Below are positions 43,582 through 60,614 of a stretch of DNA of 64,000 nucleotides, in pieces. A program made the position numbers and the translations under genes. Position 1 is the first letter of the stretch. Each line of letters opens with the position of its first letter. Under the pieces are notes generated by a model. The model did not search any database, had not been told where the DNA came from, and saw only the letters and a program-made list of their open reading frames with translations. The stretch is taken from contig NC_090247.1 in NCBI RefSeq assembly GCF_037325665.1, positions 24,111,680 through 24,175,679 of the forward strand, read 5' to 3'. The DNA is from Littorina saxatilis (Eukaryota; Mollusca; Gastropoda; Littorinimorpha; Littorinidae).

Positions 43582-46140
43582 TCATTGGGTGTCCGGGTCT
43601 GCCTTCACCAGCACGGTCAGCTTAGAGATGGGGCGCCAGTAGTAGAAAGTGGAATGGCTCGTCTTCGAGGTGACCTTGACAGTCTTCAGCTTGCAGGTTC
43701 GCACGAGTCCATCGTCGCTGGGGCGAACCTCCATCACGAGTCCCAGAGGCCAATCTGCTCTGCATACGGCTTCGTCACGTAGCACGACGACATCTCCGAC
43801 AGCAACGTTTCGTTTGGGAAGAAGCCACTTTCTTCTTCGTCGTGGTCGTCTTCGTTGTGGTCTTCTTTGTACTAGTCTTCTTTGTACTGGTCTTCTTCGT
43901 CGTGGTCTTCTTCGTCGTGGTCTTCTCAAAATCCTTTCCATGGCATGGAGGGGGTCGGAGATGCTGGGTTCGGCGAGTGTCGTGCGATATACGGAAGTGA
44001 CTGATTCACCTTCGTACTCGCTTAGCCAATGTTCTGTTATAGACACGTGCATCACGTCATGGACAGACTGTTTTGGCGACACTTGTCCCAGTATCGTCCA
44101 ACCCAACGGTGTGAGAACGGCGTATGGGTCTCCCTTGATGACTCTCTCTGGCATGAATAGCTCTGCATGATCGTAGCCAATCAACAACCCGGGAGTGCAG
44201 CCTTCGAGCAATGGGGGAATCTCGCTGGCAATATGGCTCAAATGCTTGATGTTACGAGCGGTCTCTGATGTTGGTATGTTCTCAGTGTCATTGGTGAGAT
44301 GGTCCGTCGTGTAGAGCGTTTTCAGGTTGTGGGAAACATTGGAGTTGAGGCCCTTGACGCACAATCCGGTCACTCTCTGACATTTGATATGAGTGTTCTG
44401 AGAAGTCATAGTGTTCAGCCTCAATGACGCTGGCTCAGAATGAGTGTTCAGCTTGTCACTCAAAGATTCAGTAACGAAGGAGATGCAAGACATGGTGTCA
44501 AGCAGCGCGTATGTCGTATGCTCTACCGTGGGATTCTCTTTCGTCGAAACTCTGACCGGAACAATCATGGTAGCTCTGACTGGTCTGTCTGACTTGTTGG
44601 TCGTCGCGAATGCTGATCCAGAGGCAGAAACGCGGGCATCTTGACTGATACAGACAAACCTTGAAGAATCTGGCGGTCCCCGTGCATTCCGTTGCTGATT
44701 GGGAATCTTCTTCCTGTAGCTAGGCGCTCCATGCAGCATAGTGAGATGTGGGCCTTGGCACTTGTCGCATATCGCCCTGGTAGTGCAGTCTACACTTCTA
44801 TGGTCAGTCTTTCTGGCACAGGAGAAGCACAAGGACGTTTCGTACATGAAGTGTTTCCTGTCCTCAACGGGAATCTCATCGAACCTCTGGCATCTGAGTA
44901 GAGGATGAGAAGAAGAGCTGGTCGGAAAACGAACGGTACAAAAGGGACAGACTTCGTCGCAGTTCGTACTCAGGACAGTTTTAGCGTGGTGCTGACATCT
45001 GTCACACTCTTGACATGCAGATGTAGTAGAACAATCCGTACTGTACGATGTTTTCTTGGAGACTGCTGAACTGGCGGTCTGTGAGGTGGAAGAGGCGGTA
45101 GCTTTGCTGGAGGAGAAAAGGGGCTCGCAAAGGATGTCTGCCTCTGTCTTGATGAAAGCTGACAACTCCTCAAAGGTAGGGTAGCGTCTCTTCTCGTTCT
45201 TGGTCTTGTTTACTTTCCGCACCCAGTTTCTCACCAACCAATCTGGAAGCTTGGTCATGAGTGTCTTGTGATAGGCTGGGTCTTCAAGATTCTGTAGCTG
45301 GCCTATCACTCGGCTCGCCACAAGGCATTGTCCAAGAAAGTCCGAGAAGGCGCGAAGGGCTTGTCCATCTTTGGGTTTGATTACCGGCCATGCATCTAGT
45401 TTCTCTCGGAAGGCTCTGGCAACGACGAAAGAACTGCCGAATCTTTCCTCCAGCGTCTGAAGGGCCTGCTGATAGGCCTGAGCATCCCTGATCAGAAAGA
45501 GTCCCTTGACCGCATCCTTCGCCGGACCGTCCAAGTACTTCTCCAAGTAGAGGAGCTTTTCCTCTGCAGAAACGCCCTGCCGCTCAATCAAAAGAGTGAA
45601 TGAGGACCTCCAGAGAGGGTACGTCAAAGGATCTCCTGAAAAAGTAGTGGGCTCCTGCGTCGGTAACCTGTTGATCAGGAGAGCCTCAGCTAGAGTACGA
45701 GCTAGGGCAGAACCCTCGGAGAGCGCTGGCTGGCCTTGCCTCTGAGGAAGGTATGCATCTTGCCCGTAGTAGACGTCTGAAGGGCCCGTGACCGGAGCCT
45801 CTTGAAAACCATGCTGTGTGTAGTCAGTGTCAGGAGCAAAGCTTGCAGCGTGGTCATATTGCTGCGTTTGCATGGGAGGATGCATAACAGAAGGCCCATA
45901 TGCAAAACTTGGCACATAGGTCGGAGACTCTCGGGAGGTCATGGCAGGAAAAGGACCAGGGAAAGGCCCGGGAAAAGGTCTCGCTGATGGATTGAGGGAT
46001 TTGTGAGGGAAACGGGAAGGCGCGTAGATCTGGCGAGGACGATCTTCGTGGCTTGGAATCTCAGCTTTGACAAACTGAGGCCGAAAGGAGGTCGCGAATT
46101 GGCCTCCGACTCTTGTCGTCATCGTGGTGGCTGTAGTCAT
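43582..46140 (-). mobile_element. BEL/Pao gag-pol-like region (fossil)
   Basis: The gag part has the BEL/Pao pattern (FSGDPLTYPLWRSSFTLLIE, then LEKYLDGPAKDAVKGL), followed by Cys/His clusters (LCFSCARKTDHRSVDC), an aspartic protease-like stretch, and at the end VGDVVVLRDE with WPLGLVMEVRPSDDG, typical of the integrase C-terminus. Part of the LTR element above; not a host gene. Confidence 0.85.
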
Positions 46141-46425
46141 CGTCGTAGTGGTAGGAGCCGTGGCTGTGACCGCTGCTGGAAGTGGGTGAAAAGCGGAGAC
46201 AGGTTGGGCAAGGGTCCTGGAGATGCCTCGAAGAGTGTCGCGGATATCCTCGGCGGCCGACTGGAGATGCGAAGGGGCATAAGCCCTGACCTCCGTGGGC
46301 TGCTGAAGTGGCGGGAGTCCAGGCTTGGCTGCCGCAGGCTGATGTTGCCCAGAGACGAGGGTGTTGGCTGCCGGCTGATGACGCGGGCGGGCGTAGGTGT
46401 CGGCTGTCGCAGGCTTATATGTATC

Positions 46426-47583
46426 TTATATGTGCTGTGTGTGCCTATCATACCCTACCGCCACATCTCCTTTGCTCTCTGAGTGTGTACCTACATGCAG
46501 GGGGTTGTGAGTACCTAGGTACCTATCAATGGGGCTGTCACGAGGTAATTGGGGCATGAATCTTTCTCTAGCCCTTTGCTGGTCTTCTATGTCAGTTTTA
46601 AGGATCTTAAAAACGTCATGCTCTTCTTGCATCTTGCCTTCTCTCTCCACCCTCTCTAGTGCAGTCTTAATTTCCTTTTCTTTTTTCTTCAAAGCTAACC
46701 TTTCATCTTGAGCTTCTCTCTCGAAACGAGCGCACTCTCTTTCCATCTCTGCCTTCTCTCTTTCCATCTCTGCCTTCTTCTCAGCAGCTAAAGCTATGGT
46801 CCTAGAAGCCTTCTCCTCTAAAAGCAAAAGAGTCTCTTCTTGTCTGGCCCTTTCATCTGCGACCATTTGCTGGGACCTAAATCTCGCTGCGCTAACCGCC
46901 AAAGAAGCATCTAGAGAAACCTCTCTAGCACCTCCAGAAGCGACTGTGGAAGTCAAGTCCGAGCTGGAGGCGTACGGGTCTAACTTGGGAAAGAGTCTGT
47001 GATATTGTTCTTTGAGCGTCTCCGTTTGCATGTGCATATCGCTCAGATCCTCTTCTATAGCTACATCACTTTCAGCCACTTGACAAAGCCTCGAGTTCGC
47101 TACATTTAGCTCGTCTAGGTGCTCACAGAGGAGTATCTTATGAACTTTAAGGACTCTCCTTTTGTCTGGTGTTTCCCTAAAGGCTGTGCACAACTCGCTG
47201 ATCATATTCTTATGAGCTCGGCTTATGGCCCAGTACTTGTCTGACAGTTCCCTCACCTCAGCATTAAGTCTAGCCCTAACAATGGCGGGGCCTCTTTCTT
47301 CTCTACTTCGTTGAGCGAGATGCTCTGCACTTGCAGCCTGTTGAGAAGGCTCAGTACCTAAACCTTCCTGTCTAGGAGAATGTTCAGCTTGAGGGGGAAT
47401 GTTATCTGAATTCAAAGTGTCTTGGGTCTGAGAGGGTTCAACTAGAGGCTCGCCCTGAGCGCCATCATGGTCGCCTTCATTCTTACGACTATCAGTGTCC
47501 GAAGCAAAATGTTCATCCCTTTCTAACTTCAAAGTGTAAGGGGATAGCTCGGCACTCTCATGAGAAGGTAATTTCTCATCCAT
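46426..47583 (-). mobile_element. BEL/Pao upstream coiled-coil frame (fossil)
   Basis: 385 codons, acidic start (MDEKLPSHESAELSPYTLK), then a long charged coiled coil (EKKAEMEREKAEMERECARF). It lies between the 5' LTR and gag in the same orientation. Confidence 0.7.
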
Positions 47584-47957
47584 ACTTTAAGTCAAGTGAA
47601 AACGTAGAGGTTAACAAAGACTTGCGAAATATAGAGAAACAAAATTCAAAACGGCACACCTCGGGTCACTCACTAGAGGGGAAGAAAATACGAAGTACGA
47701 AGTGTGCAATGCTATGGTCAACAAACCTAAAATAATGCCTAAGTTGCTCTGCTCTGGGCCCGACAAAATAAATTAAAATATTGTTCGCTAGATACGAAAC
47801 ACAGTTCCTTTAAGACAAAAGGTTCATGATCTCTTCACAAGATTCGTAAGGATAAGAAGTTCAAAAGTCAGTGGCCCTAATCACAGGCCTACAAAAGTTC
47901 ATAAAGTTCTTTGTCGAAAACAATCCAAAATGTTCCAAAAAATATCAAAGTTTCCAC

Positions 47958-49525
47958 TGTGCTTGCCCTTGAGTTGCTGTAAGATTTTAAGATGACTTAT
48001 GTAAATTCTGGAGGATGTAATTTTGGTGCTACAAAGAACCGACGCGCTCACAAAACAAAACGAACACTAGAACTGGAAAATTAATTAAAGTTTTATTGTG
48101 GATATGGTCATACTTGTCAATGTCATAGTAATCCGGAATCAGCTCATAAAATCAATATATAAAAAGCTAAACATAAACATATGGAGAGCTAAGTAACCTA
48201 TATAGGAGCGTGGCGGAAAAACTGATCTAAGTTTAGAATGTGAATTAAAGCTAAAATGTGAAGTAGAAATGACTAGCTTGAGTGAGAGTGCAGAACAGTA
48301 GAGTGTGAAGCGTGGAGCATGGAGCGAGAAGCGCGGAGCGGTGGAACATGGAGCGAGAAGCGCGGAGCGGTGGAAACTGATAGAAAGAAAAAACTAAACT
48401 TAGAATTCGAAACATCAAACTAAACATCAAAGGTGTCCTAAAAACATAAACATCAAAGATGGACGTCAAAATGGCGGCCGAAACAAGATGGCGGCCGAAA
48501 CAAGATGGCGGCAAATCAATAAAAAAAATCACCAAAGCTATCATGAACACCAAGACAAAATATGTTAGAAAACCCTACATAGAATAAACGTAGGACACAC
48601 TAGGCTAACTAAACAAGAAACAACACGCAGTGAAAGGAAAGCTGACCAACATTACAGGACGGAGAAATACAAATACGACTCGCGAACATGAACCAAAATC
48701 TTACAGAAGGTTAGCAAACAAAAACTGGCTTAAAGTCAAATCATAATAAACCAGAACAGTCTCAGCTCTTCCCTTGCATAGATATAAACGTAAGACAAAG
48801 AAACGGAAAGAAGACAAAGAAACGGACAGAAGACACAGAAACGGAAAGAAGTCATAAACAAAGATTCGAAACGAAAATTACACGAATGACAGCATCAATA
48901 TAACCTAAACAGGCTCAAGGCGAGCAGCTAAAACAGAACATTACAAATTAACTTGAAAACTGGTCCCAGGAACAGAGCAAAACCCTATCTATACTAAAAC
49001 ACATGTAGTTCCCTGAACGGCTTCCCAACAAGTGACAACGAATACAGGCTATCCACCACAGAGGTGAACTAAAAGTTACTACGCGTTACTACGGTTTTAC
49101 TGTTGCAAAGCATGCGTCCCGTGCTATCCGGGGAAAATCTCCAGAGGCTAGCATGGTCCAGCGTGAGCCATACAGGCACATGAAATTAATATCAGAAAAA
49201 CGCCGGCCACACTCGTTTATAAATTTGTTCGTTACAATATTTAACGTCAGTAAAACAAAGGACAAAGGACGCTCATACCTAAAAAAAAAAAAAAAATAAA
49301 AGATAAAGAGCGAGCTAGACCCGCACGCGAACCTACAGAGGTGGCTGCAAAATGGGAACAAATAGGGGCAAAAGTAAGATAAGATAATAAAAGTGAAAGA
49401 ACAAAAAGGGGAAGCCACCACCACGGAAAGTCGTATGCGAGTCAAGCTAGAAGCATGACTAAAAAACACAAGCAAAACAAAAAGAATCTAGATACACAGA
49501 AGGCTCCTTAGCAGGGGCATTCACA
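47958..49525 (-). repeat. BEL/Pao 5' LTR
   Basis: 1,568 bp; partner of the LTR at 41287-42880. Confidence 0.9.
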
Positions 49526-49667
49526 ACACACACACACAAAAACGAACCGGCTAACTTGTCAGTTTTGCACTTTACTTTCAGCATCAGATGTTGAGTGATT
49601 CACAGAACTCTGGACTATCAAACTGTCCTCTCGTCCTGCACACAGCACCTGTAGTTAGTTCTGTATA

Positions 49668-50219
49668 TCACTCAACATCTGATGCTGAAAATCCGCTGAA
49701 GTCGGACTCCTCAGTGTCGGAGATAAACAAGTTCAGAATGGCTTCTGGCACAGAGTCACCGGAAGTGTCACTCTCGGCCCCACTGTCAGTGGCTGTCGTG
49801 TTGTCTGTCGCGTCGTCTGCTCCAGTGATGATCTCAGCCTTTCTGAAGCCGTTGATGATCGTTGACTTTTTGACAGCATCCCAAGCTTTCAGGACCCACT
49901 GGCACACATCTGCAAAGGTTGCTCTACGCATGCGGCCAGTCTTTGTGAATGATTTCTCGCCATCCACCTCTCCCACTCATCCCTCATCACCACTTTGAAG
50001 GGCCGGTTCACACTGATATCGAGGGGTTGCAGGTACTTTGTTGTGCCACCCGGGATGATAGCGATGATGGAGTTGGTGGCAGTGACTGACTTTTTGACCT
50101 TCTCAGTGATGTGTGCACGCATGCTGTATATGACTAACAGAGCTTTAGTGCGACGGAAGAAACCCCCTGGCGGGCCCACTACCTGTGAACTGGGCGATGC
50201 TGAAAAAGAAGGGCGGCTT
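49668..50219 (-). pseudogene. Tigger/pogo transposase, C-terminal half
   Basis: Two overlapping frames show the DDE superfamily core of pogo/Tigger transposases: TKALLVIYSMRAHI, then NSIIAIIPGGTTKYLQPLD, ISVNRPFKVVMRDEWERWM, and in the next frame FTKTGRMRRATFADVCQWV and a serine/aspartate-rich tail (ILNLFISDTEESDFSGF). One frame change lies near 49960. The N-terminal DNA-binding region and the first catalytic block are missing beyond about 50235, so it is a truncated relic. The family cuts and pastes DNA at TA. Confidence 0.85.
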
Positions 50220-50235
50220 ACGAAGAATTTGGGCT

Positions 50236-51240
50236 AGCCGTGAACCGTACTATCGTCATGACTAAAGTACGTAAACCGTCATTCATTGGTTCGTAAACCA
50301 TCAGGTAAACCTTGGTTCATTGGTTCATAAACCATCAGCCATAAGTGCTCTATGCCCTTTTTTACCCTCTGCAGGGTCAGAAACTTCGAGATTTCTAACT
50401 TTTTTGACCACTTGGACAGCTAGTTACCAGCAACCCTGCTGACCCTAACCCCTGGTAACATGAGTTAGGCCAATGTCAACACGAACACCCTAACCCTGCG
50501 GAAGGTAAGTTTGAAGTTAGAGCGAACGTAAACCGCCCTTCAAGGGAAATAACTCTTACCAAAGGGAAGCAACTGTGACTTTGGAGCTAGTTACCAGCAA
50601 CCGTGCTGACCCTAACCCCAGGTAACATGAGTTAGGCCAATGTCAACACGAACACCCTAACCCTGCGGAAGGTAAGTTTGAAGTTAGAGCGAACGTAAAC
50701 CGCCCTTCAAAGGGAAACAACTCCTGTCAGGGTTAGCTTAGGCAAGTGGAGCTGCAAATCCTGGCGGGGAACACTGAATTTGTTTGCCTTTAAACGACTC
50801 TCTATGTCTTTCACATACCCCAACAACAAAAAATAATAATAACCCCCATAGCAATAATAACATAACACAATGAAGAATAGGTGACAAAAATAAAAGAGTT
50901 GAAAAAAAGGCGCTCAGTTTGGTGTTAAATTCTCTGTGGTGTAATAGTAACACACTGGCAACCCCTCTTGTAATTCACAAAGCATTTCTATTTTTAATTA
51001 CACTGGTTTTAGAATGATATGTATTTGGAAGATAAATTAACAGATGCAAACAAGCAAATAAAATAAAATTGCCTAACCCTAACCCTGGAAAGGTAACGTG
51101 CGGTTATACTAGTAAACTGTGCTTCAGTGAGCACTCATTGAAGCATGGTTTACTTGTCGTAACGCCAGTTACCTCAGTCTAACCCTAGCCCTGGAAAGGT
51201 AATTTGGGTTAGACTAGTAAACCATGCTTCACTGAGCACT
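50236..51240. repeat. Region of tandem and inverted repeats with CCCTAA motifs
   Basis: A block of about 165 bp (CTAGTTACCAGCAACC, AACATGAGTTAGGCCAATG, TAGAGCGAACGTAAACCGCC) occurs at 50417 and again at 50582. A second block (CCCTGGAAAGGTAA) repeats near 51080 and 51187, with AAGCATGGTTTAC and its complement GTAAACCATGCTT inside. Many copies of CCCTAACCCT are present. No gene seen. Confidence 0.75.
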
Positions 51241-52671
51241 ATCAGAAAATTTTAATCACTCATAGCAATGTGGATATACATGTGATTTTGTGCAAACTTG
51301 TAAAAAAGGAAGCGCAATGGTCGAAATGAGTTTTTTCTTGTGCAAGGGTTACAGAGAAAATGCCTATTGGATGAGTTTTCACGTTTTGAAAATGGAAGAA
51401 TTCATCAAGTGGTCCAATGAAGTATGGTTGACGGTGCGTAACGTAGTTTACACGAACTGAAGAATAGGGTTAGGATTTTGAAAAATTCGAGAAAAAAAAA
51501 GTTTGGATTTGAGGAGGATGAAACTTACACCACATGTAGAACACATTGGAAGGCACAATATGGTGCAATTTCGAAGGAATTCATCCAGAAATAAACAAGT
51601 TATAGTTAGGGTTAGGGTTAGGGTTAACCCTTTTTTTGTTCAAACCCTAAGTTATGAAATTTTAGGTGTTGTAATTTTGACTGATGATACATTTTATGGA
51701 TAACTAAGACATATGTGAATTTCAAAAGGCTAACTTTGTAAACAAAAAAGATATGAGCTGCCGAAAAAAAAAATGTGATTGACAATCACGACCAAAGTTA
51801 TAAAGGGATTACTTCCATATTTGGGACAAAGGTAGCCAACGAGCATATGTTTGCAATACGGAAATATGAAAGGACTTGAAATGTAAACAAAAAAGTTAGG
51901 GCATATTGAAAGTTATTGCAAAATTTTTATGGCAGAAAATGAAAGTTCATATGATAACTAAGGTTTTGGTGCAAGAAAATCCAAAAAAAGTTAATAAACA
52001 AAAAAGATACAAGCAAAACAAATGTTGTCAGATTTGTCATAACAATAAACCTTAAGAAGGTTTACGTTTTTTTAGCCTTCGTTACCTAGCCCAGGGTTAG
52101 AAAAGAAGCATAGATCATTAGACGGTTTACGACCATAGCGTTGTCTACCTTCATAGGGTTATGATTTGAAAAATGTCTGTAACACATTTATTTCTTTATC
52201 AATTGATCTGAAATTTTAGGACCAGTTGTTAGACTTCATTGTCCATCTTTTTGTCTCTAAATGTTATGGCAAATTGTTAATACGTAGCATTTGGTGTTCA
52301 TATTCTGCCAAAAAGGTCCTCTGCCTTTTCAAAGAGCGTTACCTGAAATGAAAATGCAGGATCTTATAGGGTTAACTTCGGTTCCATTTAAAGTAGAGCT
52401 ATGAAATTTGGCATGCATGCTCTATGAGGTATACTCTATATACATGCAAAATTTCAAAGTGATATCTTTTCAAATGACAGAGATATTAGGATGTTTTGGA
52501 TGGTAATTGGAAACAGAAATGGCGGGAATGGCATAAAATCGTTGTTTTGGGACCAATCTCTTTCTGCTTTTGCACAAAGGTGTATAATTAAAAAGAGTTC
52601 AATCATGTAAAGTGTCATTATTGTATGTTTATAAACAAGTGATTTATGATAATTAATTTAGTGACCAACAA
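51241..52671. other. AT-rich spacer with a short telomere-like tract
   Basis: TTAGGG-type units occur in tandem at 51605-51625 (TTAGGGTTAGGGTTAGGG). Otherwise AT-rich DNA without exons or recognisable elements. Confidence 0.5.
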
Positions 52672-53410
52672 ACACGGTTAACGGTGTAGCCAGAGTTACC
52701 TGACCAGGGTTAGGTTCAGGAAAATGAAGAGAAAAAAATGATAGAAAATCAGGATATGCTTTGATGTTCTCGAAACTTTGCCATATGGTTTGTTCTCCCC
52801 ATCCGTACAAAACCTGATAAGTGCATGTTGGTAGCTTCATAAAGTCAGAAATTGGAAAGGAAAAGCAAAGTGTAAAAATTACACAATTGCTTTTAAATCA
52901 AAAAAAAAATATGAAAGCTTGACGCAGAGGATGACAACCCTGCATGCTAGTTTTAATTATGATAACGTACTACCATGCAAAAATTCAGTGAATTTGGATA
53001 GTAAATAAAGAAAATGACCATGTCATTTTTAGAAAATTGTGCTAAGTCCAATGTAGTAGAAGAACTTAAAACGGTTAACGGTGTAGCCCGAGTTACCTGA
53101 CCATGGTTAGGTTCCTGAAAATGAGGGGAAAAAAATGATAGAAAATCAGGATATGCTTTGATTTTCTCTGAACTTTGCCATATGGTTTGTTCTCCCCATC
53201 CGTACAAAACCTGATAAGTGCATGATGGCCCGGTAGCTTCATAAAGTCAGAAATTGGAAAGGAAAAGCAAAGTGTAAAATTTCAACAATTGCTTTTAAGT
53301 GAAAAAAAATATGAAAGCTTGACGCAGAGGATGACAACCCTGCATGCTAGTTTTAATTATGATAACGTACTACCATGCAAAAATTCAGTGAATTTGGATG
53401 GTAAATAAAG
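52672..53410. repeat. Direct duplication of about 340 bp
   Basis: The block starting GGTTAACGGTGTAGCC and containing GAAAATCAGGATATGC and TGGTTTGTTCTCCCCATCC occurs at 52672-53010 and again at 53067-53410, with few differences. Confidence 0.85.
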
Positions 53411-53417
53411 AAAATGT

Positions 53418-53891
53418 ACTTTCTCTTTCTCTGCACCTAAAGTATGGAATACTTTACCTTTCCAAATTTGCCACAAACCATCCACCGCCTCCTTTAAGAG
53501 TGCTCTGAAGACGCATCTTTTCCGTCAATATTTCAGTTGATAGTCCTCCATGATGTGTTTGATTGAGGGGGACTGTTCCTCAATTTATTTTCCCTTGGCA
53601 TGCTATCCTTCCACTGTATCTCTCCTATGATGGACAGCTGTTTGTGTTTGTTTGTGTGTGTGTATGTGTGTTATGTGCGTAAGTGTGTGTTCATTACGTT
53701 TTGGAATAATGTACATTTCGTGATTATTTTTTTATCTTGTTTTATATGTTATGTTGATTACGGAGTGCGCATTTCTAGTATTTTAAAGACTGCTGTTGTT
53801 GTTGTTGTTATCTGCTTTTGTGAAGCGGGATGTTTTCTGACGTTTTGCTGGAGTTATCTCGCTATATAAAACATGTGTATTATTATTATTT
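53418..53891 (+). mobile_element. 5'-truncated LINE, 3' end with (ATT)n tail
   Basis: The frame begins FSFSAPKVWNTLPFQICHK and FKSALKTHLFRQYF, the usual C-terminus of L2/CR1-type ORF2. A 3' UTR follows and ends GCTATATAAAACATG with ATT repeats at 53878-53891. Confidence 0.8.
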
Positions 53892-53894
53892 AAG

Positions 53895-54039
53895 TTATTG
53901 AGACATCCCGGTGCACTAAGGGATTTATAGAGCAAATCGAGAAAATTCATTATTGAACGAAGCGCATAGCGCTGAGTTCAATAATTATTTTCGAGATTTG
54001 CTCTATAAATCCCTTAGTGCACTGGGATTGTTTCAATAA
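53895..54039. repeat. Foldback (snap-back) element
   Basis: Two arms of about 60 bp are inverted complements (TTATTGAGACATCCC / GGGATTGTTTCAATAA outside, GTGCACTAAGGGATTTATAG and AGCAAATC further in), separated by a short loop around GCGCATAGCGC. It can fold as one hairpin and looks like a very short MITE. Confidence 0.85.
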
Positions 54040-55398
54040 CGATATTGTCAGTACCGCCATAGAAAAAAGAAGATTCCAAGCGCACATTTTGCAACGCGCA
54101 TTTGAATAGGCATAACTGTGTGGTCAGGTCGTGTACAGTAAAGATCTACTTTTGTGTGGGGTGTCTCAAGTGTGTCGTGCTTTCGTCGCACGCATTTTAA
54201 CTTGATTTCTGTTGGTAAATTCCAGTGTAGCGTTAATCTGAACAGTGATGATCTTTCAGAGAGACCTCATTTGAACTCGGAGAAAGGGCTGTGCTCTTCA
54301 TTATTTGCGATTCGAAACCTCCAGTCGAGCTTCGACGGATTGACTGTGCGGAGTGACTCCCCTTGAATTGACTCGAAGCCGCGGGACTCGACGGTTCGCA
54401 CATTTTCAAAACAAATGTGGCATATTTCTCGTGTTATATCTTCAGCCATCGGGGAGTCTGATACTAAATATGAACGGTAAGAATGCTCTGAACCCTACAC
54501 GTATTATATCCCCATCGTTTTTTCGTTCACATTTGCCCAACATGTTAATTTGCTGAGCGGGGTTTATGTCGTCTGCTAGGGCAATCAAACCACTGCATGC
54601 AGTCTGCACTGACTGAGTCTGCACGCACGAGGCACGCTGGTAATAAGTCTTATAATGGTAAGAACGTTCTGAACCCTACACGTTTTCGATTACGATTGTT
54701 CTTGCCTTGAAATAATAATTCGGAAACCATTCATTTACTGAACTGATGCAGTCGTATTTCAGTGTAGTCAGTGCGGCTAAGTATTCATGACAAAGTCGAT
54801 CGAGTCAGTCTTCCAAACTGGTCTAGCTGGTACGTTATCGGAATAACACTTGTGTTTTCTGCTAGCGGGTGGGAATTTTATATTAACTCATCATTTGGTA
54901 ATGTGGATGATAAGCTACATGCCACTAACACGATGAGAAGAATCTATGCAAGTCGGCGAGAATTAGATGAAACTGACACAGCGGCTTCTATTTTTAGATC
55001 AGTGGCAGCCGCACTGTGGCACAGGCACATGCAATCTGTCAGAAAAAAACCCACTTCTGCTTTAATTGAGAAGCAGGGAATTTATGGTCATTTGGTATTG
55101 TGGAGAATATAAGCTACATGTCAGTAATTAATTCTGAGGATGAGAGCACAGTCTTGCTTAGGTAAAGGGCGTAAGAATACGCTCTGTGGAAAAGTTAGCG
55201 CACTCCAAGAGTGCGCTAACAGTTTTAGCGCATCGCCATTAGCCAATCAACTGGTTCACATCAGTCATGTGACACCAGTACTTACTGACAATTATTATTA
55301 TTATTATACAAGCACATGTGTGCAGGCATATGTATGCCCACACACATACAAGCACACGCATACTTACCAGCACAGAATCTCATATGCACACCGGCATA
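54040..55398. other. Unassigned sequence with a perfect hairpin
   Basis: A perfect 12-bp hairpin, GTTAGCGCACTC-CAA-GAGTGCGCTAAC, lies at 55194-55220. An open frame at 54771-55112 (FGNVDDKLHATNTMRRIYAS) looks faintly coding, but I found no homology-like motif or splice sites. ATT repeats at 55290-55310. Confidence 0.4.
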
Positions 55399-55411
55399 AT
55401 AGAGAGGGAGG

Positions 55412-55790
55412 TTGTTGTTGTTGTTGTTGCGTTCCTGAGCTCAACACTCTCAGGTCACCCTAAGGGGTGGAGGATTGCGTGTGTGGCTGTTTTCAAATAC
55501 CCCGCCATATAGGCAGTCACACTCCGACTTCAGGGGACACGTGCATGCTGGGTATCTGTATGTATTCCGTATTCCACGGTCTAATTCTCGGACCTGTGGA
55601 TACAGGATCTTTATCGTGCGCATTTGGTGGACTGCATGCGATGCACACGGTGGCGACAGGCGCAAGAGAAGTCTCACTGAAGTTGACTCTGAATAATAAT
55701 CAAATTATTCACCCTGCCACCACGGGGACTCGAACCTCGGACCTAGCATCGCAGTGCCACGCTCTAGTCCACTCGGCCACTGAGCCCCCT
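55412..55790 (-). mobile_element. Full-length tRNA-derived SINE with 13-bp TSD
   Basis: Read on the minus strand it starts GGGGCTCAGTGGCCGAGTGG (A box) and has GGTTCGAGTCC (B box), a Ser/Leu-type tRNA head. The body ends with a (CAA)n tail at the left. ATAGAGAGGGAGG flanks both sides (55399-55411, 55791-55803). A truncated relative is at 13265-13400. Confidence 0.92.
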
Positions 55791-55802
55791 ATAGAGAGGG
55801 AG

Positions 55803-55803
<1 letters not shown>

Positions 55804-55833
<30 letters not shown>

Positions 55834-55863
55834 TAGAGATAGAGAGAGAGATAGAGAGAGAGA
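55804..55863. repeat. GA-rich microsatellite
   Basis: AGAG/ATAG repeats immediately right of the SINE; the SINE's target site was within this tract. Confidence 0.9.
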
Positions 55864-55865
55864 GT

Positions 55866-56233
55866 CAAAGTCATATTCAAAGTCAAACAATTTATTCATT
55901 AAGGCCAACAGCCCCTTGGAATTTGCAAAATATTTGGTGACATACAAAAATTTTGAAAAACCACATAAAAATTATCTCAATACACACACACAAACACACA
56001 CACATACATACACACAAGGAAGACTGAACTGAAAAAAAGTGTTCATATGCTTAATTCACCATCTTCGTAAATAAAGAATTGAATTGAATTGAAAAAAAAA
56101 GAAAAAAAAAGAAAACAAGGAGCACTCAAGAAAACAAGAAAACTCTCCGACATTCTGTAGGTTTGGGAGGCAGAAAGTAAGCCTAAATCATGTAGTTAGA
56201 GACTTCAGAGTGTAATTCTCCCAACCCTTCCCA
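55866..56233. other. Non-coding flank of the recombinase-like gene
   Basis: It contains AACAATTTATTCATTAAGGC, a short CA tract and an A-rich stretch with GAATTGAATTG, possibly an old retroposon. No coding sequence seen. Confidence 0.4.

Positions 56234-60614
<4,381 letters not shown>

Larger units (their letters stand above)
41287..49525 (-). mobile_element. BEL/Pao LTR retrotransposon, broken, young
   Basis: Two LTRs (41287-42880 and 47958-49525) begin TGTGCTTGCCC and end GGGGCATTCACA on the plus strand and are almost identical, so insertion was recent. A purine tract lies against the inner edge of the left LTR, as expected for a minus-strand element. Parts: an upstream coiled-coil frame (46426-47583) and a gag-protease-like frame running into integrase C-terminal-like sequence (43582-46140). 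The element is broken. It landed in the Tigger/pogo relic. Confidence 0.9.

Noticed and set aside
51600-51630. Chromosome end
   Set aside because: Only about three telomere-type units, with ordinary sequence on both sides.
55720-55790. Functional tRNA gene
   Set aside because: A and B boxes are present, but the sequence runs into a SINE body with a CAA tail and a target-site duplication, so it is a tRNA-derived retroposon head.
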